From the NCBI RefSeq assembly GCF_009389715.1, contig NC_052404.1, positions 9,136,745-9,200,744 on the forward strand: a DNA stretch of 64,000 nucleotides, given 5' to 3'. Both the position numbers and the translations under genes were made by a program. The notes beneath the pieces were generated by a model. The model searched no databases. It was not told the DNA's origin and worked only from the letters and a program-made list of their open reading frames with translations. Below are positions 1 through 11,929 of the stretch, in pieces (the stretch's first letter is position 1; each line of letters opens with the position of its first letter). This DNA comes from Phoenix dactylifera. Lineage: Eukaryota; Streptophyta; Magnoliopsida; Arecales; Arecaceae.

Positions 1-374
1 TTTCCCCTAACTAGTCTTTTGCTTCATATATACATTTGACAGGTTGTTGTGGCAAATTATCAGTACTAACTAACATCGGGATTTACCAGGATGTTTGACT
101 TGAAAATCTTTGCCTATTTTAGATATCTGACAAGTGACTTTTAAGCAACCATATCAACTAAGCTATCAGCGATGATGGAGTACTAAGCTTTGAAGTAAAT
201 AAGACAATATACTGTCATCTGCAACTGCACCAGTATATACTATAGGGTAGTGTCCTATCTTTTAGTAGATAAAAACATGAGCCTTATTTTAATAATTTCT
301 GGGTTTTTTTCATCTGAGCTTGTGCATATCTTAATCCAAGTCATGCAAGTGCTTAACTTTTGTTACCATCACAG

Positions 375-757
375 CTCTGAAAAGTGGGGACTTTAGCAGC
401 AGTGAAGCGGGGTTGGCTACCAAAAGATGTCATAGAGTTATCTCTGGTGATGTTTTCTGACATTCTACCCCTTGCCCCTTCTGATCCCTGGGGGTGACCG
501 CTACTCTTTTATAACACGACCTGAAATGCAAATAGTGATCGAGTCCGAAGAAATCCAGAAAGCATTTGATGAGTTCTACTCTTCTATGATGTTGCCTCAG
601 TCACCCAACTTCTTGGATCCATCCAAATCCCCATGGAAGAAATGGGTGGATAGTCTAGATGCAAACAGAAGCATTTCAGATAACAGAGCTGGTTGAAGTC
701 AGAGCCGCATGGAAAGCATGGAAGAAAATTTCTCGAAAGCAAAGAAAATCCTTTTGA
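375..757 (+). pseudogene. 3'-terminal exon of an unidentified plant gene, frame broken
   Basis: I do not recognise the family. A CACAG acceptor ends at 374. Protein-like sequence then runs in shifting frames: a stretch containing [20 protein letters not shown] reads up to a GGGGG run near 490, continues in the next frame as DRYSFITRPEMQIVIESEEI and on to WVDSLDANRSISD, and after a further slip near 678 ends with EVRAAWKAWKKISRKQRKSF and a TGA at 755-757. The joined reading looks like one soluble, charged C-terminus with a basic end. At least two single-base indels are needed, so this is either a decayed copy or a real last exon with sequence errors; one indel lies in a homopolymer. No earlier exon could be assigned in positions 1-374. 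Confidence 0.45.
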
Positions 758-1970
758 GTCACAACTTTGCCTATACTGAATCTCCAGTGAGCGTGCAATG
801 AGGTATGATATCACTCCCACTTTTTCTGATATTCTTGCCTCCCTCCTGCACCTTTGACCCTACTGTTGTGTGAACACTGGAAGTAGCTTTGTTGTATTGT
901 AGGAGATGCATGCATTGTTCCATGCATGTGTTGATATCCGTTCGTATTTCTATGAAGTGTTAGCATACTTGATCTTCCATTCAATAGGCTGTCAACTGTT
1001 ATTTGTTCGTGATGCTTAGTGAAGTTGAATATGTTTTCACAGTAAATGAAAGTTTTCTCCAAATATGAAATGATTTTTTCTTCTCTCTTTGATTCTCCCA
1101 GCTGGGTTGATATCCCTCGTTACAAACACTAACATGGTCAAATCATGTTGAAACTTCATCCACCTTTGATGCTACCTAATAGCTCTTCCAACCTCACTAT
1201 TGATTTTGATATTTAAACCTGTGGCATTCGCCTGTTATGCTTGTGACATCACCATTGTCTCATTCATTCAGAAAGGGGTCTTAAAATGACTTTTGCTTTG
1301 TTCTTCCTCTTCTGTCTAGTCCTTGATGGCCCCCAAACATGAGTTCCTAGAGATGCTGCTCCGCTTTATCTACCCAATTTGTTCAAGGTATTTCAGACGC
1401 TTTTGACAATGTGGAGTCTTAGGGCATTGTGTCTGTCTGTGCCCCCTTTTCTGTGCCATATCTCTTCCAGTGCCATGATTTTGTGATTGACGGATAACAC
1501 AATTTAACTAGACAATGATGTCATCCAGATACAAGATGATACTAGCATAGTTACATTAATATTGTTGGGGTAAATTTTCTATTTTACTGGGTTAAGCTTA
1601 AACCTTGCACCTGAGACTTGAAAATGCCCCCATATGGTTTAGCAGGGTGTAGCCTTTGTTATGGTCAGAACCATTGGGCTGGGTTACACTTACACCTAAC
1701 CAGTTTTCATGTGTTGCAAACCACGTGTTGGTAGGACTAGAGCCTTTTGGCAAATCCAGCGGCCATGGCTGAATTAGAAAGACCCACTCCACTTCCGTTC
1801 CACCACCTGCCATTTAGCTGGCCCGTTACTCATTCTTCGTGAATAAAAGGTTTAAAAAATACAATCCCCTTTGTCTCAAAGTTGAAATGAGCGTCTAACT
1901 GAAGCCTGCTTGCCAGTGGTTTGTAACGTTCATCCCAGGTTTAATGTTTAAACCCAGGGGCACCTACACC
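758..1970. other. Intergenic, no feature seen
   Basis: AT-rich sequence between the unidentified terminal exon and the HIG1-domain gene. It probably holds the 3' UTR of the first and the promoter of the second. Short ORFs here have no protein-like composition. Confidence 0.5.
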
Positions 1971-1977
1971 TTTATAA
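1971..1977 (+). promoter_or_regulatory. Candidate TATA box of the HIG1-domain gene
   Basis: TTTATAA lies 103 bases upstream of the ATG at 2080. It is followed by a pyrimidine-rich leader containing a (TC)n run at about 2028-2052, a common layout for plant core promoters. The ATG sits just after TTCTCAG, so an intron in the 5' UTR is also possible. Confidence 0.4.
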
Positions 1978-2079
1978 CTTGTTTCTTGGCCTCTTACTCT
2001 CAGCACTCACCTCACGCTCCTCTGTGCCTCTCTCTCTCTCTCTCTCTCTCTCCCCCTCCATTTCCTGTGTCTTCTCAGG

Positions 2080-2510
2080 ATGGGCTCTTTGCAGGCATGG
2101 GTCTCTGAGCACAAGCTCGCCAGTGTCGGTAAGCAAAGCATCTGATCATCTGGCTTCTTCGTAAGGAGCAAGAAAAAATTGGTGAAGTTTTAGGTCTATG
2201 ATGAGCCACTGGCTAATATGGAATCCTGTGTCTTTCAGGAACTCTATGGGCTTCAGCCTTGGTGGCATCCATAGCTTACTCGCGTAAAAGAACGCCACAC
2301 AAGACCAGCGTCAGGCTGATCCATGCTAGGTATTTGTTAGCAGGATAAGTTTCTTGTTGAAGGTGGAAATAAAGGTGACAATGATTTTGTTGTTTATGGT
2401 GGTGGTGGTGCAGGATGCATGCGCAAGCCCTGACCCTTGCAGTGCTCTCAGGTGCAGCGCTGAAACATTACTTGGAGACCAATTTTGCCATGGATGATGA
2501 CAAGAATTAA
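2080..2510 (+). CDS. HIG1-domain (hypoxia-responsive family) mitochondrial protein, 3 exons, 78 aa
   Basis: Exons 2080-2128, 2239-2329 and 2414-2510 have canonical GT/AG junctions and join in frame (49+91+97 nt) to give 78 codons and a TAA. The protein starts MGSLQAWVSEHKLASVGTLW and carries the family signature RLIHARMHAQALTLAVLSGA. Two short hydrophobic helices (about residues 17-32 and 50-63) flank a basic loop, the hairpin expected of HIG1 proteins. Family knowledge: these are small inner-membrane proteins associated with respiratory complexes III/IV, and plant members respond to low oxygen. The length is slightly short of the usual 80-100 aa because the N-terminal extension is minimal. 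No lesion is visible, so I regard it as a functional host gene. A GGTGGTGGTG run precedes the last acceptor. Confidence 0.88.
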
Positions 2511-5500
2511 TCCCTCAGCTGCTCGATGATTCCAAGGAACGGCGTCCATGAAGCGTCTCGCAATGATATCATGTTGGCTTGTAGCTTTAGCTTGTGGGGA
2601 TGGCACATCATGCCTAATTAAATGTGCAGCGGGCTTATGGTGGTGAGAATATGGACTGCATCTTGATGAAATAATGATATTTGTGATGATGCATGTCTTT
2701 TGAAAACTAAAAGTTATGATTATATGCAATTTATTGTTTTGTTATACGGAACAAAGAAGAAATTACCTTGTCCTTGTACAGTAGAATTTCAAAGCCCATA
2801 ATTTTTCTTGACGCTTCGTATGCATTTCTCCTGTAAATATAATTTTCGTTGTTTAATGACCAAGAACTTCCATGGAATGTGAACTATGTGCCAGGATAAT
2901 CACAAGAGATAAATCATGTAGAACATTTATGATATAGGATAACTAGGTTTAGCTTAGATGTTTGGCACCCTTCTTCTTAGGAGAGAGGTCTTTGATTCAT
3001 CGTCAACTAATAGGAAGTCCAAGGAGTCCTCAGTCCTCTTATATTTTTCATCTTCACCCCGAAAAAAATACGGCCTTTTTATTTTCATAAATATTTTTCT
3101 GATAAAAATTTATAATTATTCATATATTCTGTTGGTATTTAAGTTTTAAGGGAACGTTATACCACTTCATCACAACATATGCGGAACTACTACTGTTGCA
3201 TAAAGCTGGTAATGCAATTGGAGACTTGAGAATAGATCTCCTAGATTTTTTTTCTAACTTATTTGGTAAGGATTTCGGTCGTAGCTCACCGAGAAGCCAC
3301 TGGAGATGACCTGTGAGAGCGTTTCTATCATACTTTGATCTTGATATTCTCCGGAATCTAATCTCCCACCATTATTTCAGGGAAAAATCCATGTAGCTCA
3401 TTATTCTTCTTTCCATTTTCCTTTTTTTTTTTGTTAGGAAGTCGTAGTTCATATTGTCAAGACCACATGATAATTCGTCACTAAAAAATTATCACTTGGT
3501 GATGTTTCACAAAAATGGTATGGTCTTAATAGTGATGGAAATGTCTTACATAAACATGTATTCTTGTTGAGAACAGTGAGTGTTATCTTTATCCATGCTA
3601 TTTAACAATGCATGATGCTAGTGATGATGGCTGTCTCTATGTCCACGGAAAACCACCAACATCAGCGCCATGTACGTTCCCTCTTCTGCAATCCCATCCC
3701 CATCAAACATTATTGTAAATCCTATCTTTGCGTACCTAAAAGCTACATATTACATTCACCTCAGGACCCTCTCCACGTTTCTTGGCATCATGTACCACTT
3801 CGCTCTCAGGTTATAAGCAAGGTATCATTTCTTTAAACCCTTTCTCACCCTGAGAAAGAAGTGGCTTCTTCACGGGAACCAGCAGCTGAGAAATATGCAT
3901 CCATTTGGACCAGTCCGTGGGGCACATTGCTAGGCTAACTCGATGGAATACCGAAGCCAAGCAAACCTTGGGCTTGATTCCTATATAATTGGTTTGGTTA
4001 AGAAAGAACTATGGTCCTTGATTATTAAAGTATACCGTAGCAGGAACGATGCAACTTATTTAAGGTAGCAGATCAATCAATGAACTGATTGTGTTGATGA
4101 AATTTAGTCCCCTACCTAGAATTGGATTTAAATTTATTAGAGGAAAGCTATGGAAGCACACTCTAAAAATCTATGTCTATATGTTTAAAAATCTATATAT
4201 GGTTAGTTTGCATATTAAATTTTAACAATCCATTGGATACGTAATATTCCTACATTTTGAACCCTTTTGGCTAGGGGGCCATCATGTGAACTTGGCATGA
4301 TCCAAAATTCATGGCAATAAGTAGAACCTACATGATCTTGAGCTGGTCAACCAGTGCTACTCCAGTTCAGGTTATATTGCGAGTCATTAATTAGTTTGGC
4401 CTCTCTTGGCCTTGCCTTTGGGATGAGTCCTAGCTTTGAACTGAACCTTTGGTTTGAACTTGTAGACGAATCTTCCAACTTGGGGACTAGACCATTTGCC
4501 ATTGGTGGCATGGAAAGGCGCTCCACACGAAAAAGAAAAGAAAGTGAGCAAGACGCCAAGCAAAGACCTTGACGCCCGTGCCTGAGTGAAAAGTGCACCG
4601 GAAAAGAACGGGAACTGAGTCGATCTATTCCATGGCGAAGCATCCGAAGCATAACTGCACACTCACACGATCTTTGCCGAGAGATAGTGCATGCGAGGAG
4701 TCCCCAGGAAGGGTTTATGACTAAAAGGATGGGCATTCAAAAAGCAGAAGGAGAGCGTAGAAGTACTTCATTCCACCGGGAGGAAAAAGGTACGAAATCC
4801 GAAAGCAGTAGAGCTAGCATGGAGAAATGCACCCCAAAATAGTCAGGCGTGGGGAATATGATATCCACCCCGACTGTTTTAGGGAAGAGACGACTGTATT
4901 GATGATATCATCTCTTCTATCTCCCCTTCTTTAATGGCAGAGGGTCTCTACTACCAAAATAATAATAATAATAATTTAGTCTGTCTATAATACTCGTGTT
5001 TTCTCACGAACGGCCGATCATAATGCCAATATAAGTTGATGATACAATATATAAGCTCTTATTAGTTGTTTAAGTAACTCCTTTTGACGATTCTCTACAC
5101 AAGCATCCATAATTTGACCTTTCATCTACCACGAGTCTTTGTCTACATTTTTAATTTCCCTTCTTCGTAAGTTGGGCAAGGAAAATTTATTCAAATCATG
5201 AGTTGCGGTGAATATGGGACTCCAACCCAAGTCACCGGTGTTGAATGAACTAGTCGACACCCTCAACGCTGTTGGATTTAATAAATAAAATATTTATTTA
5301 TTTTTTCAAAATAGTGATCCAAAATTTAATTATGTTATATTTTTGAATGGACACATCTCTTGTTGTTCTCTTTTTAGAGGTGCTTTAAGAGACATTTCTT
5401 GAATAATAAAACAAAGAGACATCTCTTGGATGATAAATCAAAAGGATGCATTTGCTGGTGGATATATATACATCAGAAGATACATATCTTAATTTAAACT

Positions 5501-6614
5501 CAAAAGAAATATCTCTTGAACTGGTAGTTATGCTTAGAAGACATACATCCTTTTATTAAAGGAATGCAATATATCCAAGGGACAAATTTATTAAGCGAAG
5601 GGATGCAATCCTTCGAGAAACTTATTCACTCACAGCTTCTCATATCTACAAATGTGGCATGGGTCATTTGGTCCCATAATATCGAGATCTAAAAATGAGT
5701 GCGAGAGATTTAAGAGTATATTACCACCTTGGTGAGATTTAAGAAGCCTGTGTAAATTAAGAATGCATACTTATTGGACTTACTGTATGCAATTGGGCGT
5801 GCATAAAGAGAATTCTATGAAGTATTTTTTTCTCTATATATTTTCTTGAAGTTTTTTGGCATTGCATTCTATTTGGTATAACGTTTATAGGGTTTGTCAA
5901 GGATCCTATTTGAATGCACATTAGAAGACTGGTGAATCGTTGTATCTTGGAAGTAGACATCATTTGGCCATACCCTGAAGAAAGCGCTTTCCATAAAATG
6001 CTTCAAAGCTGCAGGTTCTATTAACCTTCTATTTCCTTTGTTTGTTGTGATTGCCATAGGAATTCTAGAATATTTTTGTCCAACACTCTACATCTACTTT
6101 GGATTGTTGATTGAGCAGTAGATTTTTTGCACCACCATATCACTCTATTTTGCAGAGCATCTCCCACAGTTTAATCACTGCCACTTTACATAATTGAATT
6201 GTTTCACAAGCCTTCAAAATTCTGCTTTCATGGGAATCAAGTTATAGAAGATTTGCCATTGTTGACGACTTGTACGACAAGCAGTAATGCTTGAGCCTTA
6301 TTCATGCTTTACACGTTGTGCTGTATTCAGCTGTAGTGATGAAATATTCTAAAGAATTGAGAGATGTTCTAGATGAAAAAGCAAATTATACATTTTTAGT
6401 GATTCTACTGGAACAAGGTGTGTACTTATTAGTTCAGAGTCTTGTTATTTCAAATAGAATAACAAGGCATATTTCATACTCTTCGGAAACCTTCTAATTA
6501 TAATTATACATAGAATAATCTACCTTCATTAAAGAGCTTCTGCAGCCCATAACAAAATGCTATAGGAAATTTAGGATCTAAAGATCAAAGCTTGCGCCGG
6601 GAGGTCTTCTATAA
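2511..6614. other. Intergenic, AT-rich, no supported gene
   Basis: Holds the probable 3' UTR of the HIG1-domain gene (to about 2720) and long AT-rich stretches. The segment 4347-4740 has overlapping ORFs on both strands (up to 129 aa), but none resembles a family I know and the composition is not convincing. No RNA gene or repeat boundary was recognised. Confidence 0.5.
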
Positions 6615-8753
6615 TTACTCTGGCTCGCTGCTTTCAGAGCAACTCTTGATGGCTTGCAGCACTGCTTGTTTTACCACTTGCGCATCCAGACTTTTGATTT
6701 GATTCTGCAAATTAAATTAAAATAAAATCAAACCTTAGTGACTGAATTTAACTGAGCTATTTATATCAATATGAAATAAACAAAACAAACAAGAAGGGCC
6801 ACCTCATCCCAAGCCACAATTTTAGGGACCGCTTTCCTTGTGCAAAGGCTGGGGACAGAGAAGGGTCCCAACAGTTCACTCTATGATTCACATGCTATAC
6901 ATTATCTGGGTTTCATGATTGTCTAAGTGCATGTGATGTACATGCCCTGTGAACCACTCATATATCTTTGATGTACCGTCATCAGTGTAATAATGGATAC
7001 TCTTGGATATCGTACAACATGTCCCATGGAGCTGAGAAGATACTATGTCCTATGCTCGCATGCATTCTATGCATGAAGTACTAATTTTGCTGTCTTCTCA
7101 TGTATCTAATACATATAACCATACTTGAATCAAAGGCAAGTTCATAATTAAAGCTAACCCCAAATGATTGGAATTCTGTATCTTGTTAAAAATAATTTAC
7201 CACAAATTAATGTTCAAGTAACAAGTGTATGAGATATCTCCAAAAAAAAAAGAGAGCAAATATTTATGTAAAATACCAGTATGTGTGCATGCATTGAAAT
7301 AGATAACTGATGCACTTATTTATCCACTTTATACCCTTGATCTTCAGGAAAAGACATTTTCTCATCAACTAGATGGCTTATTTGTCTACTGTGCTGAAAC
7401 AGTTGCATTCTAATGGAATTATATATAACTGTGTCATTCTTTCTCATCTTACTTCTCCTCCAACTGCCTCTAGACGGAACATGTCAGTGCAAGAAGCCCT
7501 AGCTTCCATCACATCGAGGCCCAGCTCCTCAAAGGCTTCCAGAATAGAGACAAGCAATCCTGGGCATCTCTTCTCTGAGAACACATTGATAAGGAAACCC
7601 TTTTTAGGGTTTCAACTGTGACCTGTCAAGACATAGATGGAAGCAGTGAAGAGTATGTGAAGCAGCTAGCTACTACGTAGCTTTTAGGTCTGTAGAGAGC
7701 ACTAGAACAGATTGCATTAGAAAACAGCACCCAGACTTACCATAGGCAAAGGGTTTTCTTCAACAACATTCCGCGCGCATGCAAGCTCTTGATTCAGTCT
7801 TTCAACTTTCTGCTTCAACTCCGCAATGTATTTCGATGCATCTATTATTATTGATGTTTTACTCAGCTGCCAGAAAGAGAAGCGAACATGAAATCATACT
7901 CCGCCCTTATAGGTACAAGCTGTGTGGGTTCTATTAGTAGTTTCTAATACTATTTTATAAATGAAGAAGTTTCATGCGGTAATTTACCAAAGAATTATTT
8001 TCTCTAAATATTCAGGTCTATAGCAAGATGGTTGTACGCAGGTCAATACATGGAAATAATTTCTGTGGGGTCGAATGCTTGTTAAAGAGTGCTGACTAGG
8101 ACAAGAATGTCTTCGGAATTTTAGTGTAAACTTGCGGCGAGTATATTCTATCTTATTAAAGTCTGCTGCTTAGCTACATATCATCACCATTTTTGGCCCT
8201 TTAATGAGTTTAGGAAAGATACCACTAGCCATCATACAGTGTGGGGAAGTTTTAGCAACAATCGGAATAACGTTATAGGATGCAACAATAGAGAAAACAA
8301 ATCAGTGTTGATTTAGTAAATGAAACTACCACATGAAATTATTTGGAAAGAGTGGGTGATAACAGTACGGTATGTGTTAGCTGATGAGATTTAGTATTTT
8401 CACGGGAGCATGAGGTTAGAAACTGAAAGTTTATTGTAAGAGGTGATAGAATATATAGATGGCGAGCAAGCAACCGAAGAACTAGATGATGATACAAATG
8501 CAAACCTTGAAAAAAGAAAAGAACATTGGAAGATTTCACAATGAGTTTCTAAATACATATATATGAACCAAATTGTAGGTGACACACATATCCCTACAGT
8601 GCTAACTAAAGGGACAAGAGGAGAATGAGCGCACAGCAATGGAAGCTAAAGAGCTTAGAAATTTAGGCAAATTACTGCACGAGAGTTTGTAATCGAGCGA
8701 AGGAGCTGCAGCTTGTCATGCAGAGAAGCTCTCTTCTGCTCCCTGGAGACCAT
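6615..8753 (-). CDS. Short helix-loop-helix protein with C-terminal ACT-like domain, 4 exons, about 154 aa, one indel
   Basis: Minus-strand exons are 8753-8676 (26 codons, MVSREQKRASLHDKLQLLRS...), 7866-7741 (42 codons, LSKTSIIIDASKYIAELKQK...), 7622-7453 and 6704-6615 (ending in TAA), all with GT/AG borders. Exons 1-2 form an HLH followed by a leucine-zipper-like helix. Exon 3 is an ACT-like fold (GFLINVFSEKRCPGLLVSIL...), and exon 4 ends AQVVKQAVLQAIKSCSE. Family knowledge: this arrangement is typical of plant bHLH-type regulators, which dimerise through the HLH and ACT parts. The N-terminus lacks the usual H-E-R DNA-contact pattern, so E-box binding is doubtful. Exon 3 is 170 nt where 171 would keep frame: one base is missing in the A5G3 run near 7600, after VTVETLK. 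Everything else is intact, so I favour a real gene with a sequencing slip, but a young pseudogene cannot be excluded. Confidence 0.82.
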
Positions 8754-8755
8754 GG

Positions 8756-8794
<39 letters not shown>

Positions 8795-8801
8795 TGTGTG
8801 T
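8756..8801. repeat. Compound microsatellite (TC)n(TG)n
   Basis: A run of CT dinucleotides passes directly into a run of GT dinucleotides. It starts 2-3 bases from the start codon of the minus-strand HLH gene, so it would form that gene's 5' leader. Confidence 0.9.
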
Positions 8802-11800
8802 AAAGCTGTTGGGGAACTGGAGGATCGCTTAAGGAGAGGAAGGAGCCCTCAAATCTATATGGTCTCCTGATTGCCACCCACATGAGCTGCCTCAGTTTCC
8901 TCAAATAAATAATAGATTATATGTGCCGAGGAAATACCCAGAATAGCCTTCAGCTTTCGAAAAATATACTCCTGCAGTGCCCCTAGTACTCCCTACCTTG
9001 CTAAGAAAAATAATATAGGCGACTTAATCTTTGGTTAGTTTGGGATTGGGTGTTGTTATTTAATCACGTCTTAAAAATGTTAATTATCATAGAATTAAAT
9101 TAATATAACATTTTAAGAAAGAAACTAAATTCTGTTCTAGTTCACATAAAGAGAAAAAAAGTGGTCTAATGGAATTAAATCTTGATCACGTACCTCAAAT
9201 TCTTTTGTCTCATTATGTCTTTTCACTTAAGAAGACATATTAATTGTGTTTGCCCTTCTTTATATTGCAACATTTTATTAACATGATAGTTCTTCTCCCC
9301 ACCCTCATCACTTGAGTAGCCTTACATAGGATATTTGTATCAGCTTAGTGCTAGCTAGATCCAAAAGCATAAACCAACCCTTACATTTTAAAATGCCCCC
9401 AAACATTCTTTTGCTCTGACGAAACAACAAGGAGAGCATGAAACATAAGGCCCCCATTACATGGTACCTTGGGTAACTGGTAGCTTATTTAAACACTGCT
9501 ACTCGGAGACTCTGGGTTGCATTTTTGGTAGGGACTTTTGCGATATGTGTGGTGGGTGACCCAACAGTGGATCGTACGAAGGTAAATTCTTCTTTCGTAT
9601 GGATGATACGTCCAATTTTTGCTGCCCAATGGTCACTACTTGGATCACACCCTCAGACAAGCTTAAAATTTGTAGTTAGATCAGACTCCCTGCTGAGCTG
9701 ATGGACTAATATACCCACAAACCAGTATGTATTTTTTTTTTTTGCTCGTTTTTATGCATGTTGATATGTGGTTGAATTGGTCTACCGCTGAACTAATGGA
9801 TCTGATCCAACTAATAATTTTTTCAGACAAACAACCTTCCTCACAAGTCTACGTCACGAACCCCTCCACTGATTCCTTGATATATATAAAAACCTAGAGA
9901 CCTTAATAGGTTAAATTACTACCACCACTGCAAATGACAACGGAGGCAATTATTGTGGCCATGATAACACCCCACCACATTACTTGGGGAAAAAAAGAGA
10001 GAAAAGACTGTGAGGCTTGTTATTATATATACGAGTGCAAGGGGAAGAAGAAGGGATATATTTACCAAAAAAAAAGAAAAAGAAGAAGGGATAGAGGGGG
10101 TGGGGTATAAAACGAGGGGAGAGAGAGAGAGAGGTGGCCTGGAATCTGCTCGTGATCGGGGCGCCATCGAAAGCCGCGAGCGATGGCGTCAAGGGATGGT
10201 TGTTTGCGCGTTGGGAATGTACGGGAGAGGGGAAGGGGTTGTGGGGTTTGCGAGTGTGTTTTTGTTGGGTGTGAGTTGTGAATGCCTCCAAATACCCCTC
10301 ACGGGGGGGATTTCGCCATCACCTCCTTGTCCAATTCATCTCCACCTCCTCGGTCCACGCGTGTCCCTCGTTCCCACCCCATGCTGGTCGCTGCTCTCGG
10401 AGATGAGGATGGGAAGGGGTGATAAAGGAAATAATTATCAGCTTTGATATACACATTGGTTGAATTGGATGCGATTTTGAAGAACGCCACAAAAATTTTG
10501 CAAGGAACGATGTCATTATCTAGCATTTCTTTTATTTACAAGCTAACATGCAACAATGTGGCTTCAAGCAGTTGAGATTTGAATAATGACTTCCAATGAA
10601 TTGTGGTTTAGGTCCATTCTATATATATCATGCTATTCGTCCACAATCATTTTAGATTTCATGTCTCATGCGCTTTGCGCATCCCATGTACAAATACATG
10701 ACATACAACCACACTCATCTAAATATTGAAAGATGTATTTTTGCAGGAGAACCTAAATTCATCTAATGCTTGACGGTGCAAATTTTCGAAGAGTAGCAAT
10801 CTCTTAAGGATTTAGCGCCCCTAAGGCGCACTTTCTTAATAAGGTTTACTGTACTATGTTTCGACATGATAGAAGGAGAACGCAAGCTAGTTAAGTTTCA
10901 AAAATTTTTAATTAAAAGCTAGGATAGAAAGGCTCCTTATCATAGTTATATAAGGTCAAATTAAGATATCATAATCTACCTCCCTAATTAGATTAACCAT
11001 GCCTACTTTTTAAGGGGCTAATGGAGGTCAACAAGCAATAAGCTATGTTAGTAGGTTACTCGGCTGCTGCTGCTAAAGACTAGGGGTAGGAAGAGGAAGA
11101 GAGAGAGAGAGAGAGAGACCCCATCATCACCCTACTTGAATATCGCCAATTATAGCCAACATTTTCATGAAACAACCTAGGACCTACTTCATTCTTGAGC
11201 AACCCTCATGAACACCTGCAGAGGAATTGACGCAAGCAACATCATCCATGTTAGGTGCACCATCACAAACATGGGACTCCTGGCGTGGATATCGACAGAA
11301 AATTGATGGAAATCTTAGCATGAGCTCAAGAACAAGCATCTCTGGCTAATTTAATTTGACGGAGAATATATCATGACAAAAATATAGCATTCCACAAAAG
11401 AAAAGAAATCTATCTTTCTTGCCGATAAGAATGAGTTAATTAATCAGCAAGTTAAAATGATATGCACAGTAACATATCAGTGGGACCCTCCGAAAGTACG
11501 TAAACCGTATGCTAAGCACCACCTTATTGGACCCTAAAATATGGCTCTTGTCTTTAACGGTCACAAGACTGGAAGGAGGCCTCTGCAAAGGCTCTCGTGA
11601 CCTTTTGGAAGCACCCTTCTATTACCGACCGCTCGTGAGGGGCTGCATTCCTTCTTGAAGTGGGTTTGTGCGTGGTTGGGTGCTTGATTTGGGCTTTTTC
11701 CGTGTCCCCGTCTGTCTGAAACCCACCACTTACCCTAATGCCTCCTCCGGCCTTGTCCGCATGCCACATGGACAAACCACGTACCAACCTAATCACATGT

Positions 11801-11914
11801 GTGCACCTCTTTCTCTCTCCTTCATCTCTAATCATCAAAACCCAACAATCTTACCATGCAAGCACCCTTGCCCTGGCTTTGTCTCTTGCCTTGCCCTTGC
11901 TGCGCTGGCCTTCG

Positions 11915-11929
11915 TTAGGGTTAGGGTTT
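11915..11929 (+). promoter_or_regulatory. Telo-box-like motif
   Basis: TTAGGGTTAGGGTTT, two telomere-type repeat units. In plants such boxes occur in promoters and 5' UTRs of translation and ribosome genes. No coding exon could be tied to this one, so the role is open. Confidence 0.35.

Noticed and set aside
2958..3149. 63-aa ORF downstream of the HIG1-domain gene
   Set aside because: AT-rich composition with a Phe/Ile/Tyr-rich tail; no exon context.
4347..4736. 129-aa minus-strand ORF and overlapping frames
   Set aside because: Three overlapping frames are equally open and no family is recognised, so it was not listed as a gene.
9919..10526. Overlapping ORFs up to 145 aa on both strands
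   Set aside because: They arise from purine-rich simple sequence (GA runs, AAAG runs). There is no splice context or recognisable protein.
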